Assembly (NCBI GenBank): GCA_964399625.1
Contig: CAYNSB010000001.1
Coordinates: forward strand, 1-64,000
DNA: 64,000 bases
Reading direction: 5' to 3'
Source of the DNA: CAYNSB01 sp964399625
Lineage (GTDB): Bacteria > Planctomycetota > Phycisphaerae > Phycisphaerales > UBA1924
Shown here one piece after another: positions 24,675-33,685 of this stretch (within the stretch, counting starts at the first letter, position 1; every line of letters begins with the position of its first letter). A model generated the notes under the pieces. The model was not told the DNA's origin. It ran no database searches and saw only the letters and a program-made list of their open reading frames with translations. A program made the position numbers and the translations under genes.

Positions 24675-25514
24675 ATGGTCCGTTTCATCGCGTGCGTGGC
24701 GAGTGTGCTCGGGTGCCTGGTGCTGTTGAACGCCGCGCGAGCGCAGCCGCCCTCGGCGAAGAAGGGCGACGTCCGCCATGTCGAGGCGCGACTCGTCGCG
24801 GAGCACACCGCGTTCTACGCGGGCGACGGGAACTGGATCGGTATCCACTTCAAGATCGCGCCCAAGTGGCATCTCTACTGGAATGGCGTGAACGACTCGG
24901 GCTTCGCCCCCAAGGTGAAATGGCACGCGCCCGCGGGTGTGACCATCGGCGAACTCCTCTGGCCCGCGCCCGTCCGGCACATCTCCGAGGGGGACATCCT
25001 CGATCACATCTACGAGAACGAGGTGACGCTCATCGCGCCCGTGACGCTGGCGCCCGAGGCGATGGGGGGCGACTCGATCGAGATCAAGGCATCGGTGGAG
25101 TGGCTCGTGTGCGAGGAGGTGTGCGTGCCCGAGGACGCGGAATTGTCGCTGAGCGTGCCCGTGCGCAAGACGCGCGAGGCGCGGCAGCCGGGGCCGGATG
25201 CCGGCGCGTTCGGCGCCGCGCGCACACGGATTCCTTCGCCACTGCAGCCCACCGACGCCCGCGTTTCGGTGGATATCCGGGGGTCAACCGCGACCATCAA
25301 AGCCCGTGATGGCAAGGGTTTGTCGTTCTATCCGCTCGATGGCTGCTCGAAGCTTGCGCGCCCCATCGAGGGAGCAGTGTCTGACGGAAACGAGCTGAAC
25401 GTCGAGCTCGACGGCAAGGGAAAGCCCGTGTCGCTGCGGGGTGTTGTGGAAGTTGGCGCGAAGGAGAAGGGCCAGTCGCCTATCCTTGTTTCCGTACAGA
25501 TTCCGGCAAAGTGA
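24675..25514 (+). CDS. Exported DsbD N-terminal-type (disulfide interchange) domain protein
   Basis: 279 aa. A signal peptide ends ARAQ at about residue 24. The rest resembles the periplasmic alpha/DsbC-like domain of DsbD/ScsB proteins: HTAFYAGDGNWIGIHFKI, WHLYWNGVNDSG and EWLVCEEVCVPEDA with the paired cysteines. The transmembrane and thioredoxin domains of full DsbD are absent, so it could accept or relay electrons but not move them across the membrane by itself. A 7-8-bp hairpin (25516-25533) without T-run follows the stop. The redoxin gene lies 179 bases downstream. Confidence 0.8.
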   Translation: MVRFIACVASVLGCLVLLNAARAQPPSAKKGDVRHVEARLVAEHTAFYAGDGNWIGIHFKIAPKWHLYWNGVNDSGFAPKVKWHAPAGVTIGELLWPAPVRHISEGDILDHIYENEVTLIAPVTLAPEAMGGDSIEIKASVEWLVCEEVCVPEDAELSLSVPVRKTREARQPGPDAGAFGAARTRIPSPLQPTDARVSVDIRGSTATIKARDGKGLSFYPLDGCSKLARPIEGAVSDGNELNVELDGKGKPVSLRGVVEVGAKEKGQSPILVSVQIPAK

Positions 25515-25693
25515 GCGAACCATTTGGTTCGCGCGGCGTCGGACTCGCCAAGGCGTGGACCTGTCAGGGGCGCGTTGCCTCTTGCGTCGGCCCACGCCAA
25601 CGGAACACGAACACGGCGTGCCGCACCGGATGAGTGATCCGGGCGGACGCGCCGGACGCCCCGAAGCGGAATCGGGTGCAGGAGAGTTCATCG

Positions 25694-26419
25694 ATGAAGA
25701 GCCTGTTCAATACCAAACTCGTCGCGGTCCTGGTCGGTGGCATGGCGCTCATGGGCGCGTCCTCGGCGCTCGCCCAGGCCCCGGCCGCGGAGAAGCACGA
25801 GAAGCCCGCGGCGGCCCAGCCGGCCGACAAGCACGCCGACAAGGGCGCGCACGCGGACAAGGCGGATAAGAAGGACGAGAAGAAGGCCGAGGGCGCGAAG
25901 GTCGGCGAGAAGGCCCCCGCCTTCGAGCTCAAGGACACCGAGGGCAAGACCGTCAAGCTCGAGGACTTCAAGGGCAAGATCGTCGTCCTTGAGTGGTTCA
26001 ACCCCGACTGCCCCTTCATCGTGAAGCACCACGAGGTCAACAAGACCATGGTGAACACGTTCAACTCCTTCAAGGACAAGGGCGTCGTGTGGCTCGCCGT
26101 CAACTCTTCCGCCAAGGGCAAGGAGGGCAACGGGCTCGAGCGCAACGCCAAGGCGAAGAAGGACTGGACCCTCCCCTTCCCCATCCTCATCGATGAGGCG
26201 GGCACGGTCGGCAAGGCCTACGGCGCCAAGAACACGCCCCACATGTTCATCATCAACAAGGACGGCGTCCTCGCGTACAACGGCGCCATCGACGACAACA
26301 ACTCGATGAAGGAGGCCGGAAAGACGAACTACGTCGCCAAGGCCCTCGAGCAGCTCACCAAGGGCGAGACGGTCACGACCGCCGAGACCAAGCCCTACGG
26401 GTGCTCGGTCAAGTATTGA
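25694..26419 (+). CDS. Exported thioredoxin-fold redoxin (AhpC/TSA-like)
   Basis: 241 aa with an AGGAGA ribosome-binding site. The signal peptide ends ALAQ (about 28); a Lys/Ala/His-rich low-complexity linker (about 30-68) follows. The redoxin domain starts VGEKAPAFELKDTEG; the active loop is WFNPDCPFIVKHH with a single Cys106, not CxxC, as in a group of planctomycete thioredoxin-family proteins. NTPHMFIINKDG supplies the cis-Pro strand. Probably a periplasmic peroxidase-like or thiol-dependent reductase. It ends just before a strong terminator and may work with the upstream DsbD-like protein. Confidence 0.8.
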   Translation: MKSLFNTKLVAVLVGGMALMGASSALAQAPAAEKHEKPAAAQPADKHADKGAHADKADKKDEKKAEGAKVGEKAPAFELKDTEGKTVKLEDFKGKIVVLEWFNPDCPFIVKHHEVNKTMVNTFNSFKDKGVVWLAVNSSAKGKEGNGLERNAKAKKDWTLPFPILIDEAGTVGKAYGAKNTPHMFIINKDGVLAYNGAIDDNNSMKEAGKTNYVAKALEQLTKGETVTTAETKPYGCSVKY

Positions 26420-26470
26420 ACCGAGCGGCCAAACGCGTGCCCATCGCCCGCGTTGAACCATGAATTCCAG

Positions 26471-26503
26471 GAGACCCGGAGCGATCCGGGTCTCTTGCTT
26501 TTT
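26471..26503 (+). terminator. Rho-independent terminator after the redoxin gene
   Basis: A perfect 9-bp stem (GAGACCCGG and CCGGGTCTC, 6-base loop) followed by TTGCTTTTTC, 51 bases past the stop codon. It marks the end of the DsbD-like/redoxin unit. Confidence 0.9.
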
Positions 26504-26598
26504 CGGGGCATCCACGCCGCGCTCCAGCGAACATACGGGCGTTCGGGCCGATAAGGGGATAGCGTTCCTGCGCTCGACGGAAGGGACACGGAGGTTCG

Positions 26599-28758
26599 AT
26601 GGAGCTTCTGGGCAATCTTGGCTCGCTCGTCGTGGTCGTGATCGCGTTCGGGTTCATCATTTTCATCCACGAGCTCGGGCACTTCCTCGCGGCACGCTGG
26701 GCGGGCGTGCGCGTGCTCGCGTTCGCGCTCGGCTTCGGGCCGGCGCTCGTGAGCTATCGCAAGGGCCTGGGCTGGCGGCGCGGCTCGAGTGAGCCGGAGT
26801 ACGCGCGCATCCTCGCCGATCAGAAGCGCGAGGGACGCGCCGAGTCGCCCTCGCGGGCCGCGGGACTGAGCCCAACCGAGTACCGCCTCAACGCCATTCC
26901 CTTCGGCGGGTACGTGAAGATGCTCGGGCAGGTGGACGCGGACCCGACGCAGGTGAGCGATGAGCCCGACGGATACCAGCGCTGCCCCATCTGGAAGCGG
27001 ATGGTGATCATCAGCGCGGGCGTGGTGATGAACATCCTCCTCGCGGGCGCGCTGTTCATGCTCGTCTTCAAGGTCGGCCTGAGGACCGAGCCCGCGGTCG
27101 TCGGCGTTGTCGCGCCGGGATCGCCCGCGGCCCGCGCCCTCTCGCGAGCGAACATCGATGGCGCCGGCGGCGGGAACGTGGGCCTGCGCCCGGGCGACCG
27201 CATCCTCTCCATCAACGGACGCGAGCCGCGTCACTTCAACGACGTGACCATGGCCGTGGCGATGACGCCGCGCGACCGCCCGGTGCGCATGCTCGTCGAC
27301 CGCCCGGGCGCGGGCGAGCTGCGGTTCGAGATCACGCCCGAGCCCGGCGTGCAGACGCGTCTGATGGAGATCGGCATCGCCTCGCCCATGAGCGCCCGCG
27401 TCGTCACGCTGACGGACGCGCGGGACGTCGAAGTCTTTGCGCAGATGATGCAGCAACTGGGCGTCCCCCAGCTCCGTCCCGGCATGCGTCTGGTCCGTGC
27501 GGGCTCGATCACGAGCGTGCCCGGAGCGCGCGCGCTCGACGAGGCGGCCAACGCCTCGGAGGGACGCCCGTTCGAGGTGGAATTCGAGGGCCAGGGCGGC
27601 GAGCGCGTCACGCTGACGCTCACGCCCCGAGCGCGCCTGCAGACCGCGTTTGTGCCGCTCGATGAGGACACCCCAACGCCGATCTCGCACCTGCTGGGGC
27701 TGGTGCCCGTGCTGAGCGTGGCGCCGACTCCCGGCGCGGGCGACACGCGACAGGGCCTGCACGACGGGGACATCTTCGCCCGCGTGGGCACGCGCGAGTA
27801 CCCGACGATCGCCGAGGGCATCGCGGAGATCCGCAGCCATCGCGGCGAGCCGATCGAGGTCGTTGTGCTCCGGAAGCAACAGGACGGCTCCCGAATCGCG
27901 GTGCGATTGGACCCTCCTCCGCGCGTGAAGAAGGAGGGCAAGGGCCAGATCGGGTTCGCGCCCGAGGACTCGCGCGACGCGGGCACGTGGGTCGCGCTGC
28001 CGCCGGCACGCCTGTACACGGGCGAGCGGATCAAGGGGGAGTCGGGCGTGGTCCCCGCCGCTGCGGGCGTGATCGACACGCCGGGCACGCGCATCGTTTC
28101 GGTGAATGGCGTGAGCGTTTCGGATTTCACGGGCCTTCGCGAGGCCCTCAAGCGGGCGACGCTTGAGGCGTTTCGGGCGGGCACGGGGGCGACACTGACG
28201 CTGCGCCTGGAGCGATCGGCGAGCGGGGCCGCGGACACTGAGGACACACGCGACGCCGCGTGGCCCGTCTCCGCGAGCGACGTGAAGGATCTCCACGCGC
28301 TGCGCTGGGCGAGCCCAATTCCTGAGTCGCTGTTCGAGCCCGAGACGTTCGTCGATCGCGCCACGGGCCCGATCGACGCGATCGATCGGGGCCTCGCCGA
28401 GACGAAGCGCGTGATGGCGATGACCTACGTGACGTTCGCACGCCTCTTCGACGGGACGGTCAAGGTCGAGCACCTCAAGGGCCCCGTGGGCATCGCGCAC
28501 ATCGGCACCAAGGTCGTGGACAAGGGCGCGATCTGGCTCCTGTTCTTCATGGCGCTCATCAGCGTGAACCTGGCGGTGATCAACTTCCTGCCGCTGCCCA
28601 TCACCGACGGCGGTCAGTTCATCTTCCTCGTGATCGAGCAGGTGCGGGGCAAGCCCGCGCCCATCGCGGTGCAGAATGCCGCGACCTTCGTGGGGCTGCT
28701 GATCATCGGCACGATGTTCCTGATCGTGACGTACAACGACGTGCTGAACCTGTTCTGA
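26599..28758 (+). CDS. rseP: RIP site-2 metalloprotease RseP-like with several PDZ-like modules
   Basis: 719 aa against about 420-450 for typical RseP. The ATG has GGAGG upstream. The first helix contains the zinc site HELGH (in IIFIHELGHFLAARWAG), and the late helix has the second metal motif NFLPLPITDGG. FGGYVKMLG is also conserved. The region between holds about four PDZ-like units (about 155-255, 295-350, 365-435 and 470-540) instead of the usual two. It should cleave membrane-spanning substrates such as anti-sigma factors; the partner is not in the window. A charged insert of about 30 residues follows the first helix. Confidence 0.9.
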   Translation: MELLGNLGSLVVVVIAFGFIIFIHELGHFLAARWAGVRVLAFALGFGPALVSYRKGLGWRRGSSEPEYARILADQKREGRAESPSRAAGLSPTEYRLNAIPFGGYVKMLGQVDADPTQVSDEPDGYQRCPIWKRMVIISAGVVMNILLAGALFMLVFKVGLRTEPAVVGVVAPGSPAARALSRANIDGAGGGNVGLRPGDRILSINGREPRHFNDVTMAVAMTPRDRPVRMLVDRPGAGELRFEITPEPGVQTRLMEIGIASPMSARVVTLTDARDVEVFAQMMQQLGVPQLRPGMRLVRAGSITSVPGARALDEAANASEGRPFEVEFEGQGGERVTLTLTPRARLQTAFVPLDEDTPTPISHLLGLVPVLSVAPTPGAGDTRQGLHDGDIFARVGTREYPTIAEGIAEIRSHRGEPIEVVVLRKQQDGSRIAVRLDPPPRVKKEGKGQIGFAPEDSRDAGTWVALPPARLYTGERIKGESGVVPAAAGVIDTPGTRIVSVNGVSVSDFTGLREALKRATLEAFRAGTGATLTLRLERSASGAADTEDTRDAAWPVSASDVKDLHALRWASPIPESLFEPETFVDRATGPIDAIDRGLAETKRVMAMTYVTFARLFDGTVKVEHLKGPVGIAHIGTKVVDKGAIWLLFFMALISVNLAVINFLPLPITDGGQFIFLVIEQVRGKPAPIAVQNAATFVGLLIIGTMFLIVTYNDVLNLF

Positions 28759-28806
28759 GCGCCTCGGGCCAGACCGCTCGACGCGCGTGCGGATACGCTC
28801 GTTCCC

Positions 28807-29832
28807 GTGTCGAGCGTGCTCTCGCTCATCCTGTTCCTGCTCGCCGGGCTCGTGCTCGCGTGGGTCGGCGTCGTGCTCTTGACCATGCGGATGCTCACGC
28901 GTCCGCCGCGGCGCGGGTACGCGAACGCGGTCGCTCGCGGGAGGCCCGGCGATCCGTCGGAATTGCCCAGGCCCAGACGCTTCGAGGAGTGGACGTACTC
29001 CAACGGAGCGCAGATCCCGTGGACGACTCGCGTGTGGACGATCGAGGGCGATGAGCCGCGCGGTCCGGTCGTGATCTTCTCGCACGGGTGGGGCGAGAGC
29101 CGACACGCCGTGCTCGCCCGAGTCGAGGCGCTCGCCCCCGCGTCCGCGAGAATCGTCGCGTGGGATCTCCCCGGGCACGGCGATTCGTCGCGTGGACGAT
29201 GCACGCTGGGCGCCGGGCAGGAATGGATCGTGCTGAGTGATCTGCTCCGAAGGATCCAGGGCGAAGATCTCGAGGCGCGGCGCGCCCGGATCGAGGCGCT
29301 CGACGCGACGCAGGAAGATGAGGCCGACTGGGACTCGGCGCTGTCCTCGGAAGCATCGCGCCATGCTCCACACGTCGTGCTCTACGGGTTCTCGTTGGGC
29401 GCGGGGGTGAGCATCGTGTGCGCCCGTGAGCTCCGGCAGCGCGTCGCGGCAGTCATCGCCGAGGCGCCCTACCGGCTCGCGCGCACACCCGCCGCGGCCG
29501 TGATGCGTGCCCGCGGATTGCCGTCAACGTGGGTCTTGGGCCCAGCGATGTGGATGCTGGGCGCGTCGCTGAACTACGGCCCGCGCTGGCGTGGGTTCGA
29601 TCGCGCCCAAGAGGCTGAGGAACTGAAGTGTCCTCTGCTCGTGGTGCATGGCGCGAATGACGAGATTTGTCCACCGGACGATGGACGATCGATCGGCGCC
29701 GCCGCGCCGCTGGGGCGGGCCGAGATCATCCCCGGCGCTGGGCACAACAACCTGTGGACCGAACCCGTCCATGCCGAGCGAGCGGGCGAGACGATCCGTG
29801 GGTTCCTCCGCTCGATCGCTCCTGCCCCGTAG
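28807..29832 (+). CDS. Membrane-anchored alpha/beta hydrolase
   Basis: 341 aa starting at GTG. A single N-terminal hydrophobic helix (about 3-25) anchors it. Hydrolase motifs: VVIFSHGWGESRHA, WDLPGHGDSS, nucleophile GFSLGAG, acid in VHGANDEICPP and His in GAGHNN. The cap region (about 130-180) is acidic and variable. Similar to BEM46/FrsA-like serine hydrolases. It is followed after 8 bases by deoC, so co-transcription is likely. Substrate unknown. Confidence 0.8.
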   Translation: MSSVLSLILFLLAGLVLAWVGVVLLTMRMLTRPPRRGYANAVARGRPGDPSELPRPRRFEEWTYSNGAQIPWTTRVWTIEGDEPRGPVVIFSHGWGESRHAVLARVEALAPASARIVAWDLPGHGDSSRGRCTLGAGQEWIVLSDLLRRIQGEDLEARRARIEALDATQEDEADWDSALSSEASRHAPHVVLYGFSLGAGVSIVCARELRQRVAAVIAEAPYRLARTPAAAVMRARGLPSTWVLGPAMWMLGASLNYGPRWRGFDRAQEAEELKCPLLVVHGANDEICPPDDGRSIGAAAPLGRAEIIPGAGHNNLWTEPVHAERAGETIRGFLRSIAPAP

Positions 29833-29840
29833 CATTGGGC

Positions 29841-30866
29841 ATGCGCCGCGTTCATGACTCCCCCACTGTCGATCGCGTGATGGCCGAGTACCGGGCGCGG
29901 TCCTTCCAGACGCGCTCCATCAAGACGAGCGCCAAGGTGCAGGGCCTGCTCATCGCGATGGGTCTGCTCGATCTCACGACGCTCGAGGGCAAGGACTCGC
30001 CGGAGAAGGTGCGGGCCCTGTGCCGCAAGGCCGTGCGACCCCACGCCAGCGACGAGCACGATCTGGGATACCGCGTCCCGCCCGCGGCGGCGGTGTGCGT
30101 GTACCCGAGCCTCGTCGCCACATGCCGAGAGGTGCTCGAGCGCGCCGGCGCACGCGAGCGCGGCCCCGGAGGTGTGTTCGTCAAGATCGCATCCGTCGCG
30201 ACCGGCTTTCCGTCGGGGCAGTACCCGCTGGACGTACGATTGGACGACACGCGCCGCGCCATCGCCGACGGCGCGGATGAGATCGACATGGTGATCAATC
30301 GCGGGGCCTTTCTCGCCGGTCGGTACGACGAGGTGGAGGAGGAGATCCGCGCCGTCAAGCGTGTGTGCGTGGAGGAGGGCGCCAGGGCTCGTGACCACAA
30401 GGGCTCGAACGGAGCCGTCGCGCTCAAGGTGATCCTGGAGACGGGCGAACTTGAAACGCTCGACAACGTGCGCCACGCCAGCGACATCGCGATCCGCGCC
30501 ATGGCCCAGGTCGACGATGAGATGAAGATCGCCGGCGGTGAACGGCCGCCGGACTTCATCAAAACGAGCACAGGCAAGGTGCAGCCCGCCGCGACGATGC
30601 CCGTAAGCCTGGTGATGCTCGAGGCGATTCGCGACCATTGGCTCGCGAGTGGGCGCGTGGTGGGCTTCAAGCCCGCGGGCGGGATCCGCACCGCCAAGCA
30701 GTCGCTGCACTACCTCGTGATGGTGAAGGAAACGCTCGGCGACGCCTGGCTCGATCCGGATCGTCTGCGGATCGGCGCATCGTCCCTGGCCAACGACATC
30801 ATCCGCCAGCTGCTCAAGATGAAGGGCGGGAAGTACGCGGCCGGGTACGACGTGAGCGAGGCATAG
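29841..30866 (+). CDS. deoC: Deoxyribose-phosphate aldolase
   Basis: 341 aa, longer than the usual 220-260. It cleaves 2-deoxyribose 5-phosphate to glyceraldehyde 3-phosphate and acetaldehyde. Core motifs: VCVYPSLV, SVATGFPSGQ, ADEIDMVIN, ALKVILETGEL with a conserved Lys on that strand, FIKTSTGK with the Schiff-base Lys, and GFKPAGGIRT. The N-terminal 70 residues and an insert near 195 add length. Two aldehyde dehydrogenase genes follow within 5 kb, consistent with acetaldehyde removal. Confidence 0.9.
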   Translation: MRRVHDSPTVDRVMAEYRARSFQTRSIKTSAKVQGLLIAMGLLDLTTLEGKDSPEKVRALCRKAVRPHASDEHDLGYRVPPAAAVCVYPSLVATCREVLERAGARERGPGGVFVKIASVATGFPSGQYPLDVRLDDTRRAIADGADEIDMVINRGAFLAGRYDEVEEEIRAVKRVCVEEGARARDHKGSNGAVALKVILETGELETLDNVRHASDIAIRAMAQVDDEMKIAGGERPPDFIKTSTGKVQPAATMPVSLVMLEAIRDHWLASGRVVGFKPAGGIRTAKQSLHYLVMVKETLGDAWLDPDRLRIGASSLANDIIRQLLKMKGGKYAAGYDVSEA

Positions 30867-31041
30867 CGGCGGCCTACCAACAACGTCCGAGAATATCGAT
30901 TCTTTCGGCGATCTATCGAATCTGTGTCGCCATGAGATCCTGATGCCAGATTCTTCTGGCACAGGTTGCATCCATGTCGTAAGGTTAACCGCATCTGCTT
31001 TGTAGAAAGTGGCGGAGCATTCCATCTGAGAGGAACGGTCG

Positions 31042-31887
31042 ATGCGGTCATACATCGCGGCGATTGCAGCCCTGACGTCGAGCGCGGGCCTGGCGTGCGC
31101 CCAATCGCTGTACCTTGAGAAGTTCGACAACGGCGTTCCGCCGTCAGGTTGGACCGTGGTCAACAAGAGCCTCCCGCTTCCCGTGGGCTTGGTGCCCGCG
31201 TGGGACTTGGGCGTCTCGGCCCTCATCATCGCGCAGGGCTCCACGAACACATCACCCGACCAGGCGAACTATGCGTACACGGATTACTCCGCCGGGTCGA
31301 CGCAGAACACCTCGGTCGTGAGCGCGTGGCTCATCACACAGCCGCTGACCGTGGAGAACGGCAACGCGTTCACGTTCTGGACCACGACGTATGACACGAT
31401 TTTCGGGCAGCAGAACGTCGCGGACGACCGTCTGCAGGTGCGCATGTCGCCCTCGGGCGCGAGCACGAACGTGGGCGCCGGGCCCAACGATGTGGGCGAT
31501 TTCACGGTGCTGCTCGCGGACATCAACCCCACGTACCAGTTCCGCGGGTACCCCGTGACGTGGACCAAGTACGTGCTGCCGATCAGCGGGCTTTCCGGGC
31601 CGACGCAGGTCAGCTTCGCGTTCCGCTACTACCTGACGAACAACGCGATCAACGGATCGTCGGTGGGCGTGGACACGGTCGAGCTGCTCGCCAGCACGCC
31701 CTGCTACGCGAACTGCGACGGCAACACGACCGCACCGCTGCTCTCGGCGAGCGATTTCACTTGCTTCCTGACCAAGTTCCGGGCGGGTGATGCGTACGCC
31801 AACTGCGACGGGAACACCACCGCCCCGCTGCTCTCGGCAAGCGACTTCACCTGCTTCCTGAACAAGTTCCGCGCCGGCTGCCCCTGA
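31042..31887 (+). CDS. Exported choice-of-anchor-J-type protein with C-terminal dockerin-like repeat pair
   Basis: 281 aa. Signal peptide to about residue 20 (GLACAQ). The body starts EKFDNGVPPSGWTVVN and continues with WLITQPL and YDTIFG, typical of adhesin-like jelly-roll domains (choice-of-anchor J or cleaved-adhesin type). The last 60 residues are two repeats, YANCDGNTTAPLL then SASDFTCFL, ending FRAGCP. The gene is interposed between deoC and the aldehyde dehydrogenase but has its own spacing (175 bases upstream, with a 7-bp hairpin at 30944-30961) and a terminator-like hairpin, so it is probably a separate unit. Fifth tagged exoprotein of the window. Confidence 0.85.
   Translation: MRSYIAAIAALTSSAGLACAQSLYLEKFDNGVPPSGWTVVNKSLPLPVGLVPAWDLGVSALIIAQGSTNTSPDQANYAYTDYSAGSTQNTSVVSAWLITQPLTVENGNAFTFWTTTYDTIFGQQNVADDRLQVRMSPSGASTNVGAGPNDVGDFTVLLADINPTYQFRGYPVTWTKYVLPISGLSGPTQVSFAFRYYLTNNAINGSSVGVDTVELLASTPCYANCDGNTTAPLLSASDFTCFLTKFRAGDAYANCDGNTTAPLLSASDFTCFLNKFRAGCP
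31705..31884 (+). repeat. Two 90-bp units coding for the dockerin-like module
   Basis: TACGCGAACTGCGACGG at 31705 recurs with synonymous changes as TACGCCAACTGCGACGG at 31795, a 90-bp period. The units differ at several third codon positions, so this pair is older than the identical pair near 11.8 kb. The protein subtype (APLL...DFTCFLNKFRAG) is the same as there and differs from the LN-DF subtype in the first three tagged proteins. Confidence 0.85.
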
Positions 31888-31916
31888 GCGGCTGATCCGC
31901 ACGCCTCTTTTCAAGT

Positions 31917-31950
31917 CCCCGTCCGCGCCCAGCGCGGATGGGGCGCTTTC
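31917..31950 (+). terminator. Terminator-like hairpin after the fifth tagged gene
   Basis: A 12-bp stem with one G-U pair (CCCCGTCCGCGC with GCGCGGATGGGG, loop CCA) begins 30 bases past the stop. Only a short TTT follows, so strength is uncertain. Confidence 0.5.
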
Positions 31951-32019
31951 GCGCGCGCCGCGGGCGAGCGTTCCCGCCGGATGCTCTCGCTACCATTGCG
32001 GACTGGCCCGGGAGTCGGC

Positions 32020-33531
32020 ATGAGCAGCGAACGCACCAACGGCACGGCGACAGTCACGCCCCACACGGATCTGCCGCGCGGCACGACGCGATGGGATTAC
32101 GCCCCCGCGCCCGAGACGGTGAAGGTGGAGATCGCGGACCGATACGGGCTTTTCATCGGCGGCGCGTTCGCCAAGCCGCGGTCCGGGGAGCACTTCGCCA
32201 CCACCAACCCGGCCAACGAGAAGACGCTCAGCGAGGTCGCGCACGCGGGCAAGGCGGACGTGGACGCCGCGGTCCGTGCCGCCCGCGCGGCGCTGCCCGC
32301 TTGGGCCGGGCTCGCGGGGAGCGAGCGCGCCAAGTACCTCTTCCGAATCGCGCGGCGCATCCAGGAGCGGGCACGCGAGCTCGCGGTGCTGGAGACGATG
32401 GACGGCGGCAAGCCGATCCGCGAGTCGCGGGATGTCGACGTGCCCACCGCGGCGGCGCACTTCTTCTACCACGCGGGATGGGCGGACAAGCTCGCGTACG
32501 CGTTCGCGGGACGAACGCCGCGCCCCGTGGGCGTGTGCGGGCAGATCATCCCGTGGAACTTCCCGCTACTCATGGCGGCGTGGAAGCTGGCCCCCGCGCT
32601 CGCGTGCGGGAACACCTGCGTGCTCAAGCCGGCCGAGACGACCCCGCTCACGGCGCTGCGCCTGGCGGAGATTCTGCGTGAGATCGGGCTGCCTCCGGGC
32701 GTGGTGAACATCGTCACGGGCGACGGGCGAACCGGCGCGGCGCTCGTGGACCATCCCGACGTGGACAAGATCGCGTTCACGGGCTCGACCGACGTGGGCA
32801 AGCGGATCGCCAGGTCCATCGCCGGCGGGCGGGAGGGACGCCCGTCCAAGCGCCTCACGCTCGAGCTGGGCGGCAAGAGCCCCAACATCATCTTCGAGGA
32901 CGCGAGCCTCGATCAGGCGGTCGAGGGGATCGTCAGCGGGATCTATTTCAACCAGGGGCACGTGTGCTGCGCGGGCTCTCGCCTCTTCGTGCAGGAGAGC
33001 GTGCTCGACGAGGTTGTCGCGAAGCTGAAGATCCGCCTCTCCAGCCTGCGCGTGGGCGATCCGCTGGACAAGAACACGGACCTGGGCGCGATCAACTCGC
33101 GTCCGCAGCTGGAGAAGATCGAGGGATACCTGCGGGTGGGACGCGAGGAGGGCGCGGAACTGCACGAGGTGAACGGGCAGTCGCTCCCGGAGAAGGGATA
33201 TTGGTGCCGTCCGTGCTTCTTCACGGGCGTGCAGCCGAGCCACGTGATCGCGCGCGAGGAGATCTTCGGGCCCGTGCTCAGCGTGATGAGCTTCCGCACG
33301 CCCGAGGAAGCGCTCGTGCGCGCAAACAACACGCCGTACGGGCTCGCGGCGGGCGTGTGGACGGACAAGGGCAGCAAGATCTTCGAGATCGCGCGCCAGC
33401 TCAAGGCCGGCGTCGTCTGGCTCAACACCTATAACCGGTTCGATCCCGCATCGCCCTTCGGCGGGTTCAAGGAGAGCGGGTTCGGGCGCGAGGGGGGCAT
33501 GCAGGGGTTGAGGGCGTACGTCGAGCTCTGA
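32020..33531 (+). CDS. NAD-dependent aldehyde dehydrogenase
   Basis: 503 aa from the ATG at 32020 with GGGAG upstream (a longer frame exists but lacks a ribosome-binding site). All catalytic parts are intact: PWNFPLLMAAWKLAPAL, KPAETTPLTAL, FTGSTDVGK, the general-base Glu in LELGGKSPNI, the nucleophile Cys in GHVCCAGSR, and EEIFGPVLSV. It should oxidise an aldehyde to the acid with NAD(P)+; with deoC nearby, acetaldehyde is the natural candidate. A membrane protein gene and a short aldehyde dehydrogenase gene follow on the same strand. Confidence 0.9.
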   Translation: MSSERTNGTATVTPHTDLPRGTTRWDYAPAPETVKVEIADRYGLFIGGAFAKPRSGEHFATTNPANEKTLSEVAHAGKADVDAAVRAARAALPAWAGLAGSERAKYLFRIARRIQERARELAVLETMDGGKPIRESRDVDVPTAAAHFFYHAGWADKLAYAFAGRTPRPVGVCGQIIPWNFPLLMAAWKLAPALACGNTCVLKPAETTPLTALRLAEILREIGLPPGVVNIVTGDGRTGAALVDHPDVDKIAFTGSTDVGKRIARSIAGGREGRPSKRLTLELGGKSPNIIFEDASLDQAVEGIVSGIYFNQGHVCCAGSRLFVQESVLDEVVAKLKIRLSSLRVGDPLDKNTDLGAINSRPQLEKIEGYLRVGREEGAELHEVNGQSLPEKGYWCRPCFFTGVQPSHVIAREEIFGPVLSVMSFRTPEEALVRANNTPYGLAAGVWTDKGSKIFEIARQLKAGVVWLNTYNRFDPASPFGGFKESGFGREGGMQGLRAYVEL

Positions 33532-33685
33532 GCGTGTGAAACGAGGCAGACTGCGCACGGCGTGCGGGGGTCTTGGCCGCGCGCGCAGCGGGTGCGCCTC
33601 GCCAGATCGTGGAACGTGGGCGACACTCCTTCGGGGGCCCGCGAGGGTCCTCGTTGGGGGGCCGGCGTTGGCCGGTGTGCGTCGC

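Noticed and set aside
26395..29373. A 992-codon minus-strand frame across the rseP region
   Set aside because: Low-complexity Arg/His/Glu-rich translation spanning two real plus-strand genes and a terminator.
30944..30961. Perfect 7-bp hairpin TGCCAGA-TTCT-TCTGGCA after deoC as a terminator
   Set aside because: No T-run follows. It could be an operator for the next gene, but a single short palindrome is not enough to call it.
30978..30995. Similar GTAAG...GTT-AC sequences upstream of the tagged genes at 31042 and 12658, as a shared regulator site
   Set aside because: The similarity is short and gapped, and I could not find it before the other three tagged genes.
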